Assembly: GCA_027405735.1 (NCBI GenBank)
Contig: JAPEHQ010000001.1
Location: 1,054,001-1,118,000, forward strand
Direction: 5' to 3'
Length of the DNA stretch: 64,000 bases
From: Mucor racemosus
Lineage: Eukaryota > Mucoromycota > Mucoromycetes > Mucorales > Mucoraceae
The translations under genes were made by a program, and so were the position numbers. Shown here piece after piece: positions 24,464 to 34,636 of the stretch (position 1 is the first letter of the stretch; each line of letters starts with the position of its first letter). The notes under the pieces were generated by a model that saw only the letters and a list, made by a program, of their open reading frames with translations, did no database searches and was not told where the DNA came from.

Positions 24464-25539
24464 GATGACAAAGTAGGAAAAATGTTCCGGAAACCCATGA
24501 CGGTGTATCTGTGTGCAAATCTTTAAAGTGATTTTGAGAGCCTAAAACGATGCTATTTTTTAAGGTAAAGGTACATCAAATATGATTGCCAGATGTTATA
24601 ATTGATTTTACTATTTTTTGTTTTTGTGAGATTTATATAAAATGTTTGATTTTTTAAGATAATAAAGTATTTTTTTTGCTAGCATTAATTGCCATCATAA
24701 CTTACTAAGTATGGCTTAGAAATCGTATCTTTACAGATCAAGTAAAACGTATTTATTCAATATATGAATATTACGTATACATAAATACTATATATAAATT
24801 TGTAATAATGCAATTTAAGATGTTGGCTGCGTGGAACACTAGTTGAAATAACGTGATAATTTAAGGTTTTTATTCCAGCAAGCATGAATTTCAGGATTAA
24901 TAATTTTACCGTGAAACCTAGATTAAAATATATGAAAAGCAAAGAGATGAAGGTCTATGATATATTTTATTTGACTCTTTCATCAAATATTCAATTTATA
25001 ATTTCATCTTTTTTATTTATTTAAGATTTTCAGGCACTAATCTTAAATTGCATTATAAAATAACTGATTGGACAACGTTTTGGATATATTTTCAATTACT
25101 CACACACACATACATCGCATGTATCTAGTTTCACAGACTCGCAAAAAAAAAAAAGAAAAAAAAAAAAGGGAAGAACGACAATAGCGAATATATTACAAAC
25201 ACAATTTGTTCAACTGTGTATTTCATTAGCTTATAGACCTATTTATACTACAAATATCCAAAAATATCATAGTGTATTCCCAAATAAAAATATGCAAAAA
25301 GTATAAAGCCATGTGGCAATATCACTCAACCGGTAAATGAAATGCAATGGTGTGGCAAATCTGTTTGAGAGCACGCGCTAATCCTGCTAAATAACAATCT
25401 ATAGAACAAAATCATCAAGCGGAGTTGTTCCCACCCCCCCCTCCTTCTTTAAAGCATTTGTTGGCCTCTTTTTTTGTTTTTTTCTACCCAGTTACTCATC
25501 TTTACATCCCCCCCTTCTCTTCTATTCAAATAAAATAAT
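24464..25539. other. Intergenic region upstream of bHLH gene 1
   Basis: AT-rich with an AATAAA near 24661 for the BRAT1-like transcript, a CACACACA stretch near 25100, an interrupted A tract at 25144-25168, and pronounced C-rich/CT-rich runs at 25430-25520 immediately before the downstream ATG. No supported ORF. Confidence 0.45.
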
Positions 25540-26522
25540 ATGAATATGACTGATCATTATACAAGTAATTCTCAACCAAATTCTCCATATCATCATCAAC
25601 AACAAGAAAGAAGACCTTCACTTATTGACCCAACATCTAACAGAACATTATATCCTATATCTTCTTTTCGTCACCATCACCATCCTCATCATCACACTGG
25701 TTATTCAGATAGTGCACATTCAAGTCCTTCAAATTCACGCCGAGGTTCCTTAACGGATCCCGCATTGCATTCTTCTTCTTTTCGTCCTAATCATTCACTT
25801 TTATCATTCAACTCTTCTTCTCCTCCATCTTCCCCTTCATCTAGAAGATCATCCATGGTAACTACACCTGAACATCTTCCTTCATTACCATTACCAGCAC
25901 CACAACTTCCAACCCCGCCAACATCCACAAGTACATCCCCTTGGAGAAGGGAATCTTTGCCTTCAATTACACATTTAACAAATAGCACAACATCATCAAG
26001 ACCTTCTGATTATCAATTTAAACAAATGCACATGACGGTAGAAGATCATCGTCGTCATTCTATTGCTATGGGCGCTTCTTCTTCGTTTGTTGGTCCCAAC
26101 AGTCGACATAATTCTATCTCTAGCTCAGGTATGGAAGATGATATGATTATGGCAACAGCCACAGCGGCAGCAGGAGGAGGAGAGGATGATAGACCAATCA
26201 TCTCAAGGAGAGGTAGTGAAACACCTTATAGCAGATCTCCTGAACTTCGAATAAGTCATAAGTTGGCTGAACGAAAAAGAAGAAAGGAAATGAAGGATTT
26301 GTTTGATGATTTAAGAGATTTATTACCTGTAGATAAGAATCTAAAGACTAGTAAATGGGAAATTCTAAGTAAAAGTAAGATTTATATAGGCTTTTTTTTA
26401 TTATAAATTATTAATGATTAAATTTAGCATTGGAATATATTCGTATATTACATCAAAGAGAAAATATCATGGAAAAAGAAAAAACAGATTTAATCAATGA
26501 ATTAAATTCAATGAAACGATGA
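25540..26522 (+). CDS. bHLH transcription factor (paralogue 1)
   Basis: Two exons: 25540-26374 and 26428-26522, giving 309 aa. The N-terminal 240 residues are low complexity and rich in Ser, Pro, His and Arg, with repeated RRxS-type sites that could be phosphorylated. The bHLH domain is at about residues 241-300: basic region [16 protein letters not shown], helix 1 [10 protein letters not shown], loop, helix 2 [12 protein letters not shown]. The pattern His-x3-Glu-x3-Arg is that of factors binding CACGTG E-boxes. A short leucine-rich extension ends the protein. The single intron is phase 1 inside the SK|TLEY junction, identical in place, phase and downstream exon length (95 nt) to the minus-strand paralogue at 52481-53818. 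Target genes unknown. Confidence 0.9.
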
Positions 26523-26889
26523 ATAACTTGGAAACAGCAATAATAACAATAATAATACAACAACAACTTTATATAATAATACATCCCAATGCAACAATCT
26601 ACATAAAACACGCACGAGCCCTCCAAAGGAAAAAAAAAAGGGATAACATACATCTTTGTGTATCCGGTTTCATCTATATTTCTTGATTTTTATAACGTTT
26701 AGTAAACATTTATAAACGACAGTTATAAATAAATAAAAAAAAACTCATTTGCAATGATCTTTCTACTGTTTTATCAATGCTTAAAGAGTGCTTGCTTTGA
26801 GATTAAGACGAATTTTAACTTGCTTTTCAGATAAGCAAGGCTTAAATTGTTTAAATGCCGACCAAATTAAATTCCTTATGGTTGGTCAT
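26523..26889. other. Spacer before the LINE insertion
   Basis: 3' flank of the bHLH gene with AATAAA signals near 26728, then AT-rich sequence up to the target-site duplication of the LINE fragment. No ORF. Confidence 0.4.
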
Positions 26890-27380
26890 AAAAATTTCTT
26901 GATGCGGGTTACGGGAAACCACCACCCATTTTCTTTTCACTTGCCCTTCCATTGAAGAAGTATGGATTAACTACTTTGCTCTGGTATTTGTACCGACAGA
27001 ACCACTCCGTTTGGGTAGCGTTTATGACAATGTTATGGCTCTAAATCTCTCCTCTTACCGCCTCTTAGACTCTGACCTAAAAATCACAGTTTTCGAAGCA
27101 TTCACATGTATCCTGACCGCCATCTGGCGAGCCAAATGGTTATTCTTTTTTGAATCTGTTGACTCCAGTAACGAATCCATCACGGATCGTGCTATGATCA
27201 GTTTGCGACGATTATCCTCGTTAAACATTTGCAATTAATTTATCTATTTTTTTTTTGAGACGGGTCACTTTTGTTTCTCTTTACACCTGCTCTCCTCTTA
27301 TTATAATTTAATAATTCCTTTTATGAGTTTATTTCAATAAATCTTCATACTTACAAACAAAAAAAAAAAAATTTCTTGAT
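26890..27380 (+). mobile_element. 5'-truncated non-LTR retrotransposon (LINE) 3' end with target-site duplication
   Basis: The insert runs from 26904 to the A tract ending near 27370. It is bracketed by the direct repeat AAAAATTTCTTGAT at 26890-26903 and 27367-27380; the leading As of the second copy merge with the poly(A). The element reads in one frame from its first base: CGLRETTTHFLFTCPSIEEV, the Cys-His signature (C..H....C) of the zinc finger at the C-terminus of LINE reverse transcriptases (zf-RVT), then about 90 further residues to a TAA at 27238. A roughly 125-bp 3' UTR with AATAAA (27337) leads into poly(A). Only the last 5-10% of an element is present, so it is not autonomous. Clean frame and intact duplication suggest a young insertion. 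Confidence 0.85.
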
Positions 27381-28185
27381 TTTAAAAATGTTGCGATTTC
27401 TCTACGAAAAATAATGCTAAATCGATAAATGTACATCCAAAATGAAGGTATCAGTGCGCTCTATAATATCCCGTATAAAAAAATTAATAAATGTTTAAAA
27501 AAAATTGACTTTTTAAAGAAAAACTGATTCTATGTTTTTTGCAAATAAAAAAACATTTTAGCATAAGATGTTATGTAAAATTTGTACCATTCGATAAAGC
27601 GTTATTTTTAAAACATTACTTACTTAATAAACAGATAATGTTTAGTTTAGGCTTTATAGAGATAAATTCGAAAAACTGTTTTTTACGATTTTTTTTTGTG
27701 AAAAATGAATCGGTTTTGGTTTAATCAATTTCAACCACCGCCAACTCGAAACTTGAGAAAAGGCCTTCTTTAAAGAGCTTTTATTCAATATTAATAAATG
27801 AATATGATGAAAAATGCATTTTTATGCATTTTAAAGTTTGTTATTTAATGTATTTGTAGCATTATTTTTCAAATAAAATGTAATATAAATATGTGTTTTA
27901 GCACTTTTATTTAAAAATATGATATTTTTCATATATAGTATTGACTGTTTTGTGGAAGACATAGTGCCAAAATCGCAAATCATAAGTTTAATCTTCAATA
28001 AAGTATAGCTTATATCGCGGATATGATGTATTGTTTATAGAATTATTGCGCATATACTCCTTCTCTTTTTTCCTCGCTTTTAATACTTATTCTCCTGTAA
28101 TTATACATGTGCATATGTGCATATGCATGTATATGAGATACAACAACAATAATGAGATTTTATTAGGATTATCTTCTGGGCACAT

Positions 28186-28218
<33 letters not shown>

Positions 28219-28241
28219 GGTAAATTTTAGTTTAACTAGTA
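27381..28241. other. AT-rich spacer with microsatellite
   Basis: No supported gene. A 61-codon plus-strand ORF at 27539-27724 lacks any domain. A (TA)n microsatellite lies at about 28190-28217, close to the stop codon of the RhoGAP gene that ends at 28242. Confidence 0.45.
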
Positions 28242-30764
28242 TTATAATACAAGGCTACTGTTATTATTAACGCTACTATTATCATCATCAGTATCGGTAT
28301 CAAAAAACCAATCTACATGCGTGATAATGATTTCCACGACCTTACACAAGAGATCATTATGCATAATAGATGCCGATAAATCATCATGTTTAGGTCTCAA
28401 TAAACCAATAGAAAAAATCATTGCAAGATTCGAGGCTTCCATTTTGTTTACATGGCAGTTATTTTTTACTCGCTCCAGATGGCGAACCAAATACTGAACA
28501 ACTTTGTAATTGACAACCGGCAAAACTTGGATAATTGATTTAAGCCTAAACATACGTTCATCATAGTCTTGTAATCTAGCTGCCTCGATGAAACGATCAT
28601 AGTATTCAAATGTAAGCAGAGGGTTTTTAAGCTCACGGAAGTACTGTTTGAGCAAACCAGTAATGACGTTGATGTCATGCTCTTGGTCCAGATGGATTTC
28701 CTCAATGGGCCCTATCAAGATATTCAGTAAATATATGAATAAACTACTTGGATTATATATATATATATATATATCTTACTTTGATTGAATTGTGCTTTGT
28801 ATTTTTGTATACTAGTCGTTTGTCCTGAAAGACGATAAATGCCAACAACATCCAATCCACGTTTATCCACTTGCTCTATACAAAGTCGAATTATTTTTGG
28901 TATGTTGCCATCTTCTTCAAGCTTTAGATAACCACCAAACACTTCATTACCTACAAGTTATACATGTATAAAGACTAGTAAGAATGTATTATTTAGTATC
29001 CATATAAATATGTGATTTACCTGAGCTTGCGGTTGTAGTCGTGCTGCTACTAGTAGGAAATGTTTGAGATCTATGAATACTATTTCGGTTTGACCTTGAA
29101 AACCATCTTGTCAATGTCTTTGTAGATTTAGAATCGTCCATATTTTCAGCAGGTAATGTTGGTTTATGGAGTTCCAATTTCAAATGAAGAGGTATAGAAG
29201 CTAGCAATTGTACTAAATCTGCATCCTGCTGCTTTGCATTCTCTTTGACACTAATCATTTCCCGCATTATAGCATCTAACCATTCTGCATACGCTGCTTC
29301 ATTACTAATATTTACGAAAACTTTATGATTTGGTATACTAATGATAAAAGCATGCTTTTTACGTGTGTCTGTTTTGGTTGCTGGTGCAATTTCAGAAGAT
29401 TTCAAATTGACAGTAAAATATGCAGGTACAGGTTTTATCGATGAGGGCCTCTACATAAATAAGTAAATATGTAGGTATGTTATGTCATGCCATGCTTTGA
29501 ACATTTATATTTACCCTTCCCATTTTGTTTAAGCCCTCTTTATATACAAGTAAAAATCCATTTGTCAATACACCGTAATAATCTTTCCAATGCAATTCTG
29601 TCTCTCCATCAGTAGATGATACTACTTTTATTTGGATACTGCTTTGAATTCGAATCCAATTAGGATGTAATGCTTCTAAATTCTATGTTTACCATTAGTA
29701 AAATATTCCAGATTTTGGTTCTGTTTCAACTGTGCCTACCAGTTTTTGGATTTCATATGCTAAATCATTTATATTATTATCTTCCATCTTTTTTACAATA
29801 GATTGAGGTGGTGGTGGTGGTGGTGTTGATGGAGTTTCTAAGAGTGGTTTCTCAACAACATTGTTCTCATTTTCATCAATAATTTTGATTGATGGCTTTT
29901 CCCATTGAGATTCACCAGTGTCTTTCTTGAAAAAGTAAGTGATACCTGCTTCGTCTAAATATATATACATTTACTAAGTAAAATATCTAAGCTCATTTTA
30001 TTATATTAAATACCATGCGAATAGCTCCATCCTGATGGTAAATCTTCACTCTTTGTAGAAGTATCTACTAAAATATTTTCATTTTGAATACGAGGAATTG
30101 TAGGAGCAGAAATTTTTTCCCTTTCATCCTCAAGTTTGTTGGCAGTTTGGAGATATGGATTGCTATGAGATATTGAGGCATTTGATCCAACAGGAAATAG
30201 GGCTGGGCGTTCCGATGGTTGTATATTGTTGTACTCTGCGGAGTTGTTGGTATGAATTGGTATTGTTGTGCGACTGGTAGATGATGAGGAAGTTATTGAT
30301 GAAATAGAAGCTTTCTATTCTTTAAACAATGAATATAAAAATATCTAGCTATAAATTGACATGTCAACATTACTTTTGCTAAATCTACTCATGAAATTAG
30401 TTGTTATATTATTGTATGAAAACCCTTTAATTGTTACTATACCAATGATTTGTTGCTGCTGCTTTTTTGTTTCTGAAAAAGCCTTGGTTCTATTTGCAGG
30501 AAAAAAGCCTATTTCATCATTTAATTCACCTACAAAAATGTGTTAATGCATGAGCTATTTACATACAAACAGTCTATATGTACCTTCCCACCTATGTAAG
30601 GAAAATGTATCAAATTGATTAGATTTTTACATGGTATTGTATATGTTGTATTACCAGTCATCGTTATGCTTTTCTAGTAGCTTTATTTTATCTCCTTCTT
30701 TGAATGAGAGCTCAAAATTTCCTTCTGCAGTATAATCCCATTGAGCAGAAAGATATTGGGCCAT
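28242..30764 (-). CDS. Rho GTPase-activating protein with SH3, WW, PH and RhoGAP domains
   Basis: Nine exons on the minus strand: 30764-30655, 30591-30584 (8 nt), 30529-30438, 30314-30014, 29954-29740, 29682-29515, 29450-29021, 28950-28780 and 28711-28242, giving 654 aa. The SH3 domain (1-58) has WDYTAEGNFELSFKEGD, WWEGEL and GFFPAN. A Ser/Thr-rich linker leads to a WW domain (about 162-191; LPSGWSYSH, YFFKKDTGESQWEKP). A Pro6 run follows, then a PH domain (about 245-355). The RhoGAP domain (442-600) has arginine finger R481 in GIYRLSG and the NLAMIF motif. The order resembles animal ARHGAP9/12/15/27. It should stimulate GTP hydrolysis on Rho/Rac/Cdc42 at membranes. The exon 3 donor (30437) and the exon 5 donor (29739) are the least certain junctions. 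Confidence 0.86.
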
Positions 30765-31377
30765 GTTTTATATATGATTGTTAAGAAATACAAAATTAGA
30801 GAAAGAGAAAACAAGATATATAATCATTATGAGAATGTAACGTGACGTACAACATCAACTAAAGTGTGTAACAGTACACCTTTTTGCCAAAACGATGTCG
30901 CAAGGAAAGAGAGTCGTGCTTTTTAAAAAACGATGTCGTATACAGTCTCCCACCATCCAACCAACAGTAATGCCTCTGCCCAATTAGCGGTTTTTAACGC
31001 CCAAATAGTGGTTTTGCAAATTCTTATATTGATGCCATAATTAAGATAAATAAAGCTGCTTATAGCATTTGTTGGCAGCAACCTATTCGAGCAGCATATT
31101 TTTTTTTAGATACCTGAATGTTTCCTGACGCTCAAAATTATGGTGCTTTTTTTAAAGGATTTTCATGCCACCAATATTAATTATAAACAGCCAAAGCTAA
31201 CTATTATGTGTTTATATATGTAGTAAATAGTTTATAAAAGTATTTTTACCTTAAATTTCATATTATCATGGCATCTAATATGAAGAATACCATAAATTTA
31301 AAAAAGTACCATATTTAGTATGTAATCTTCCGGAAACTGTCCGGCTTTTCCGCTATGTCCGGTACTATCAGCAATTG
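30765..31377. other. Spacer upstream of the RhoGAP gene
   Basis: Promoter side of the RhoGAP gene, followed by AT-rich sequence without an open frame. Two similar hexamer-rich segments AAACGATGTCG occur at 30889 and 30928, 39 bp apart. Confidence 0.4.
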
Positions 31378-31576
31378 AAATGGAAACAGCGGACAACATA
31401 AAATATATTGAAGATAGAACAATAGGAGTTTGCATATAATAGAATAATTATAGTGCCTGATTACAACAATGCTTATTTGACTTTAAATGATAACAGCGGA
31501 CAATATAAAATATATTGAAGATAGAACAATAGACGTTGTGACATATAATAGAGGAATAATGCCTGATCACAACAGT
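31378..31576. repeat. Imperfect tandem duplication (about 107-bp unit)
   Basis: Two successive copies start at 31378 and about 31485. Both contain ACAGCGGACAA.ATAAAATA, TATTGAAGATAGAACAATAG, CATATAATAGA and TGCCTGAT.ACAACA, in the same order. A few substitutions and small indels separate them. No coding function seen. Confidence 0.8.
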
Positions 31577-31709
31577 TTCAACCATTGGAATGTCTAATCT
31601 CGTTTTCTTCTGTGAAACCACCTTTGATTATACAGTCAAAATTATTAATCGTTTATTCAAAGACAAAAGTTTTAACTTGGTCGCAAATAAAGCTTCATAA
31701 GCCTTGGAT

Positions 31710-32262
31710 TTATGTTGGCAATGCCCATACACCGGTTGGTTGATCTGTAAGTATATGGCCGATAGTTGTTTGAGAGGAGAGCACATGATGATTTTCCCCA
31801 TTTTCTGATAATATTATTATTGGTTTCCAATTTCCAATTTTGCTTAACATCAAAGCCTTTTCTTTGTCAGTTTCTGAAATATTTATGGCATCTGATGCCA
31901 TCAGAATACTTCTATCATTAGCACATAGAGATGGTTGTGCTGTTGATGAAGAACTTGAATCGCATTCATTTATATTCAAGTGAGGGACTCACATCTGGCA
32001 TTTCTTTAAGTCTATAGACAGGGAGTTATCGTTGTTGCTGTTATTTTTAGTATTGACAGTGTCATCAGTGTTATCAGTGTTGTTGTCGTTGTTGTCCATT
32101 TCGGAATATGACCGTTTTCTCCTTTTGGAGGCAGTCAATCAGCGTCCCTCATACATTTTGCCAAGATGGTGGTTAAGTGTAGTGGGGCTACTAAGTCCAG
32201 ATAAGCCTTTCGTCATTAACAAACAGACCAAGTTGAGTATCGTTTCAAGTAATGCCAACTGC
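31710..32262 (-). pseudogene. Decayed protein-coding remnant, unidentified
   Basis: Read on the minus strand, several protein-like segments appear in different frames: GLSSPTTLNHHLGKMYEG (from about 32217), then a basic KRRKRSYSEMDNND with a Thr/Asn/Asp-rich stretch, and finally an 89-residue open frame from 31979 to 31710 containing ALMLSKIGNWKPIII. A stop breaks the first part and a frame change separates the rest. The basic cluster plus acidic Asn-rich stretch suggests a former nuclear protein, but I do not recognise the family. It could instead be a spliced gene whose introns I failed to resolve. Confidence 0.4.
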
Positions 32263-32879
32263 TAGATGGCATAATTACAAAATGCAAATATGGACTACAA
32301 TATATTATGATCCTTTCCCTGTGGTTCATTAAGAAGCGTTCAGTGAAGACAATGTACCTAATACAATGTACAGAGGTAGTTAATTTTCGTGCTCAGTATG
32401 GCCATTATTACTATTTGAATTGTCGAGTTTTTCTTTTTTGTATTGAAGCTTTTGCTGATTTTTAATTAATGTCAAGGACCTGCTTAAAGCTATATACAAT
32501 AATAATTAAAAATGCTGTAGAAGTGCAATATGAGCACCGTTCATTTTTAGTTAAAATGGTACAACTATTGGATCATGCATTAACTGTGTTTGTCAAGTTT
32601 CCAACAATCACTTTTTTTTGTAATTTTTTGCATCTATAAGCGCTCATAAACTCCAAGCTATCTATATATGCATCATATAACTGGAAGCTCTATTCTGTTA
32701 CTCTCGATTAGTGTCTTTCTAGTCGAAAAATGTATGTTTTTAAAACAAATTTTAATGAAGTTTATAAACGTTCTTTATTTTAAAAGAAACTTCTGATCTT
32801 TGATTGGCCTGTCCCTTTTTATTAAACCCATCTTTTGTAATATACAGTATTATTAGAAAGCATCTGCTATTCCTCCTCT
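32263..32879. other. AT-rich spacer
   Basis: I see nothing beyond AT-rich sequence with stops in all frames. Confidence 0.35.
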
Positions 32880-34290
32880 TTACTCATTTGGGCACGCAGA
32901 TAATTATCTGTATGATGTAAAATGGTCTCCTAAACATCCTTGTTTGATATTGTAGATGGAACCGGCCAATTCGATTTACGGGATCTGAATGTAGATACCG
33001 AGGAACCATTTGTAAGTACTCAAGTTAGTTCTAGTAAAGCATTCAATAAATTGGCTTGGGATAAAGAGGGCAAAAAGGAAAGGTAAAACGAAAAATCAAT
33101 GTAAATCAAAAGTTTTGATTATTAACATATACTTCATTTCAAGGTGGCAACTCCTAAGCCTGATAATTAGAAACTATTATAAAAGAATATCTCTGAAATA
33201 ATCTCAAATCAAGACAATTCTACTGAAGCAAAATAATTACATATTTTTTGATAATAAATTTTATTTTCATAAAAAGGTTCACTGTATTTATTCAAGAAAT
33301 AGAGCTTAGGGTTATTATGCACTAAATGAAGAACGTAATTTGGCTTTTGAATGAGTATTTTTTGGAGCTATACCTTTCACTATATCTTCAAGGATTCAAG
33401 CTTCTGAATCTTTTCAATGATGCGTAGTAAGCTGTACGTGCAATGTAAATTAGCTCCAGTGCGATAATTAGAAAGTAAAACTATATCATCATCAAATAAG
33501 CTACCACACAGTATCTACAGGTGTACAGATTTATAGTAATAAACTTGAACCAAATGGGTACAGCATCGTAGATTCTTGAAAAAGTTCTCAAATATCGTAA
33601 AATCTCTTATTTTTAAGACTTACAATGCTTATAGGCGGAATATTAATTTTAAAAATTATTCTTGTCCAGATCATCAATTTTGACATTTTTCAAAAATTTT
33701 TTCTGGTTTTGCAAATATAGAGTTAATTATACTACCAATTATAAAAACAAAAAATATACACATATACAAAATTTAGCGCTCTATTTGCTCAATAAAAAAT
33801 AACAAACATTTTTATTGTAAAGTATTACATGAAAATCCTTTAACCAAAATTTTGTTTTTTGGGCAAAAGTGCAAATTTTTATTACTTAACATTTAATATT
33901 AAGCTTTTATAAAATGCGTATTAGTTATTACTACAATTTTCTCTCACAATGTAGTATATTTAAACGTTGATTTTGATATCAAAATTTGATTTTTCTGTTT
34001 TTTGATCAAAATCATGGGTATTGGTAAGGATAAAAGGAGCCCCGAAAATGTCTGCTACAAAAACTGAATTTTCAGACCGTACATGGTTAAATATAAGAAA
34101 AGTAAAAAAAAAATGCTTTTTTATTTAAAACTTAGATATACCATAATATAAGAGAATTAGCTATTCGATCTCTTTACGATCAATTATGCCCCCTCCCCCC
34201 ATGTGGGCCAGGTCTTGTAATTTTTTTAACGAACGTATGATATGACAGACAGTTTTTCTAGAAGAAAAATAGAGGTTTATGAACAGCCAT
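32880..34290 (+). repeat. Duplicated block B, copy 2
   Basis: Direct-orientation counterpart of 10960-12100. It carries about 334 bp (33107-33440) that copy 1 lacks; the extra piece is flanked by CAATGTAAAT at 33097-33106 and 33441-33450, while copy 1 has this 10-mer only once, near 11214. Downstream, the two copies stay alignable to about 34290. Confidence 0.75.
32895..33236 (+). pseudogene. Dynein intermediate chain pseudogene fragment, copy 2
   Basis: The frame after 32896 gives YDVKWSPKHPC, the typical dynein intermediate chain WD-repeat opening, then one frameshift, then DIVDGTGQFDLRDLN, VDTEEPFVSTQVSSS and KAFNKLAWDKEGKK. The SSDGHVYVYD strand present in copy 1 is deleted here. After a plausible intron ending TTTCAAG at 33144, a last exon reads VATPKPDN, an internal TAG where Trp is expected, and later SEIISNQDNSTEAK followed by TAA (33234-33236). 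So this looks like the 3' terminal part of the gene including the native stop. Not functional. Confidence 0.68.
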
Positions 34291-34636
34291 TAATGCGACA
34301 TATTTTTTTTTTGAAAAGCACGACACTATTTTTTAGATGCGACACTATTCCCCTGAATTGTACGACACTCTTTTTCAAAAAACATACGGCGACATTTCTT
34401 GCGACATCATCATTTTGGCAAAGGTGTACCTTAAATCAAATCAATAGGAGCAGATAGAGAGACTGAATAAGGGGATTAATGTTACGCATTTAAATTTGAT
34501 TTTTACTTGTTTTAGAATATTGTTTCCCTTCTTTTTTCCCTTTTCTCTCTTTTGTATTGTATATATATAATAATAATAATATAATAATAATACCTTTTTT
34601 TTTTTTTTTTTTTTTAATATTAATCAAATTTAAAGG
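34291..34636. other. Upstream region of the Rax2-like gene
   Basis: Contains an ATA/TAA-rich microsatellite (34560-34590) and a T22 tract at about 34593-34614, immediately before the start codon of the Rax2-like gene. No ORF. Confidence 0.5.

Noticed and set aside
33097..33450. Interpretation of CAATGTAAAT repeats as a transposon target-site duplication
   Set aside because: The bracketed DNA appears to contain the last dynein exon and native stop, so a deletion in the other copy is simpler.
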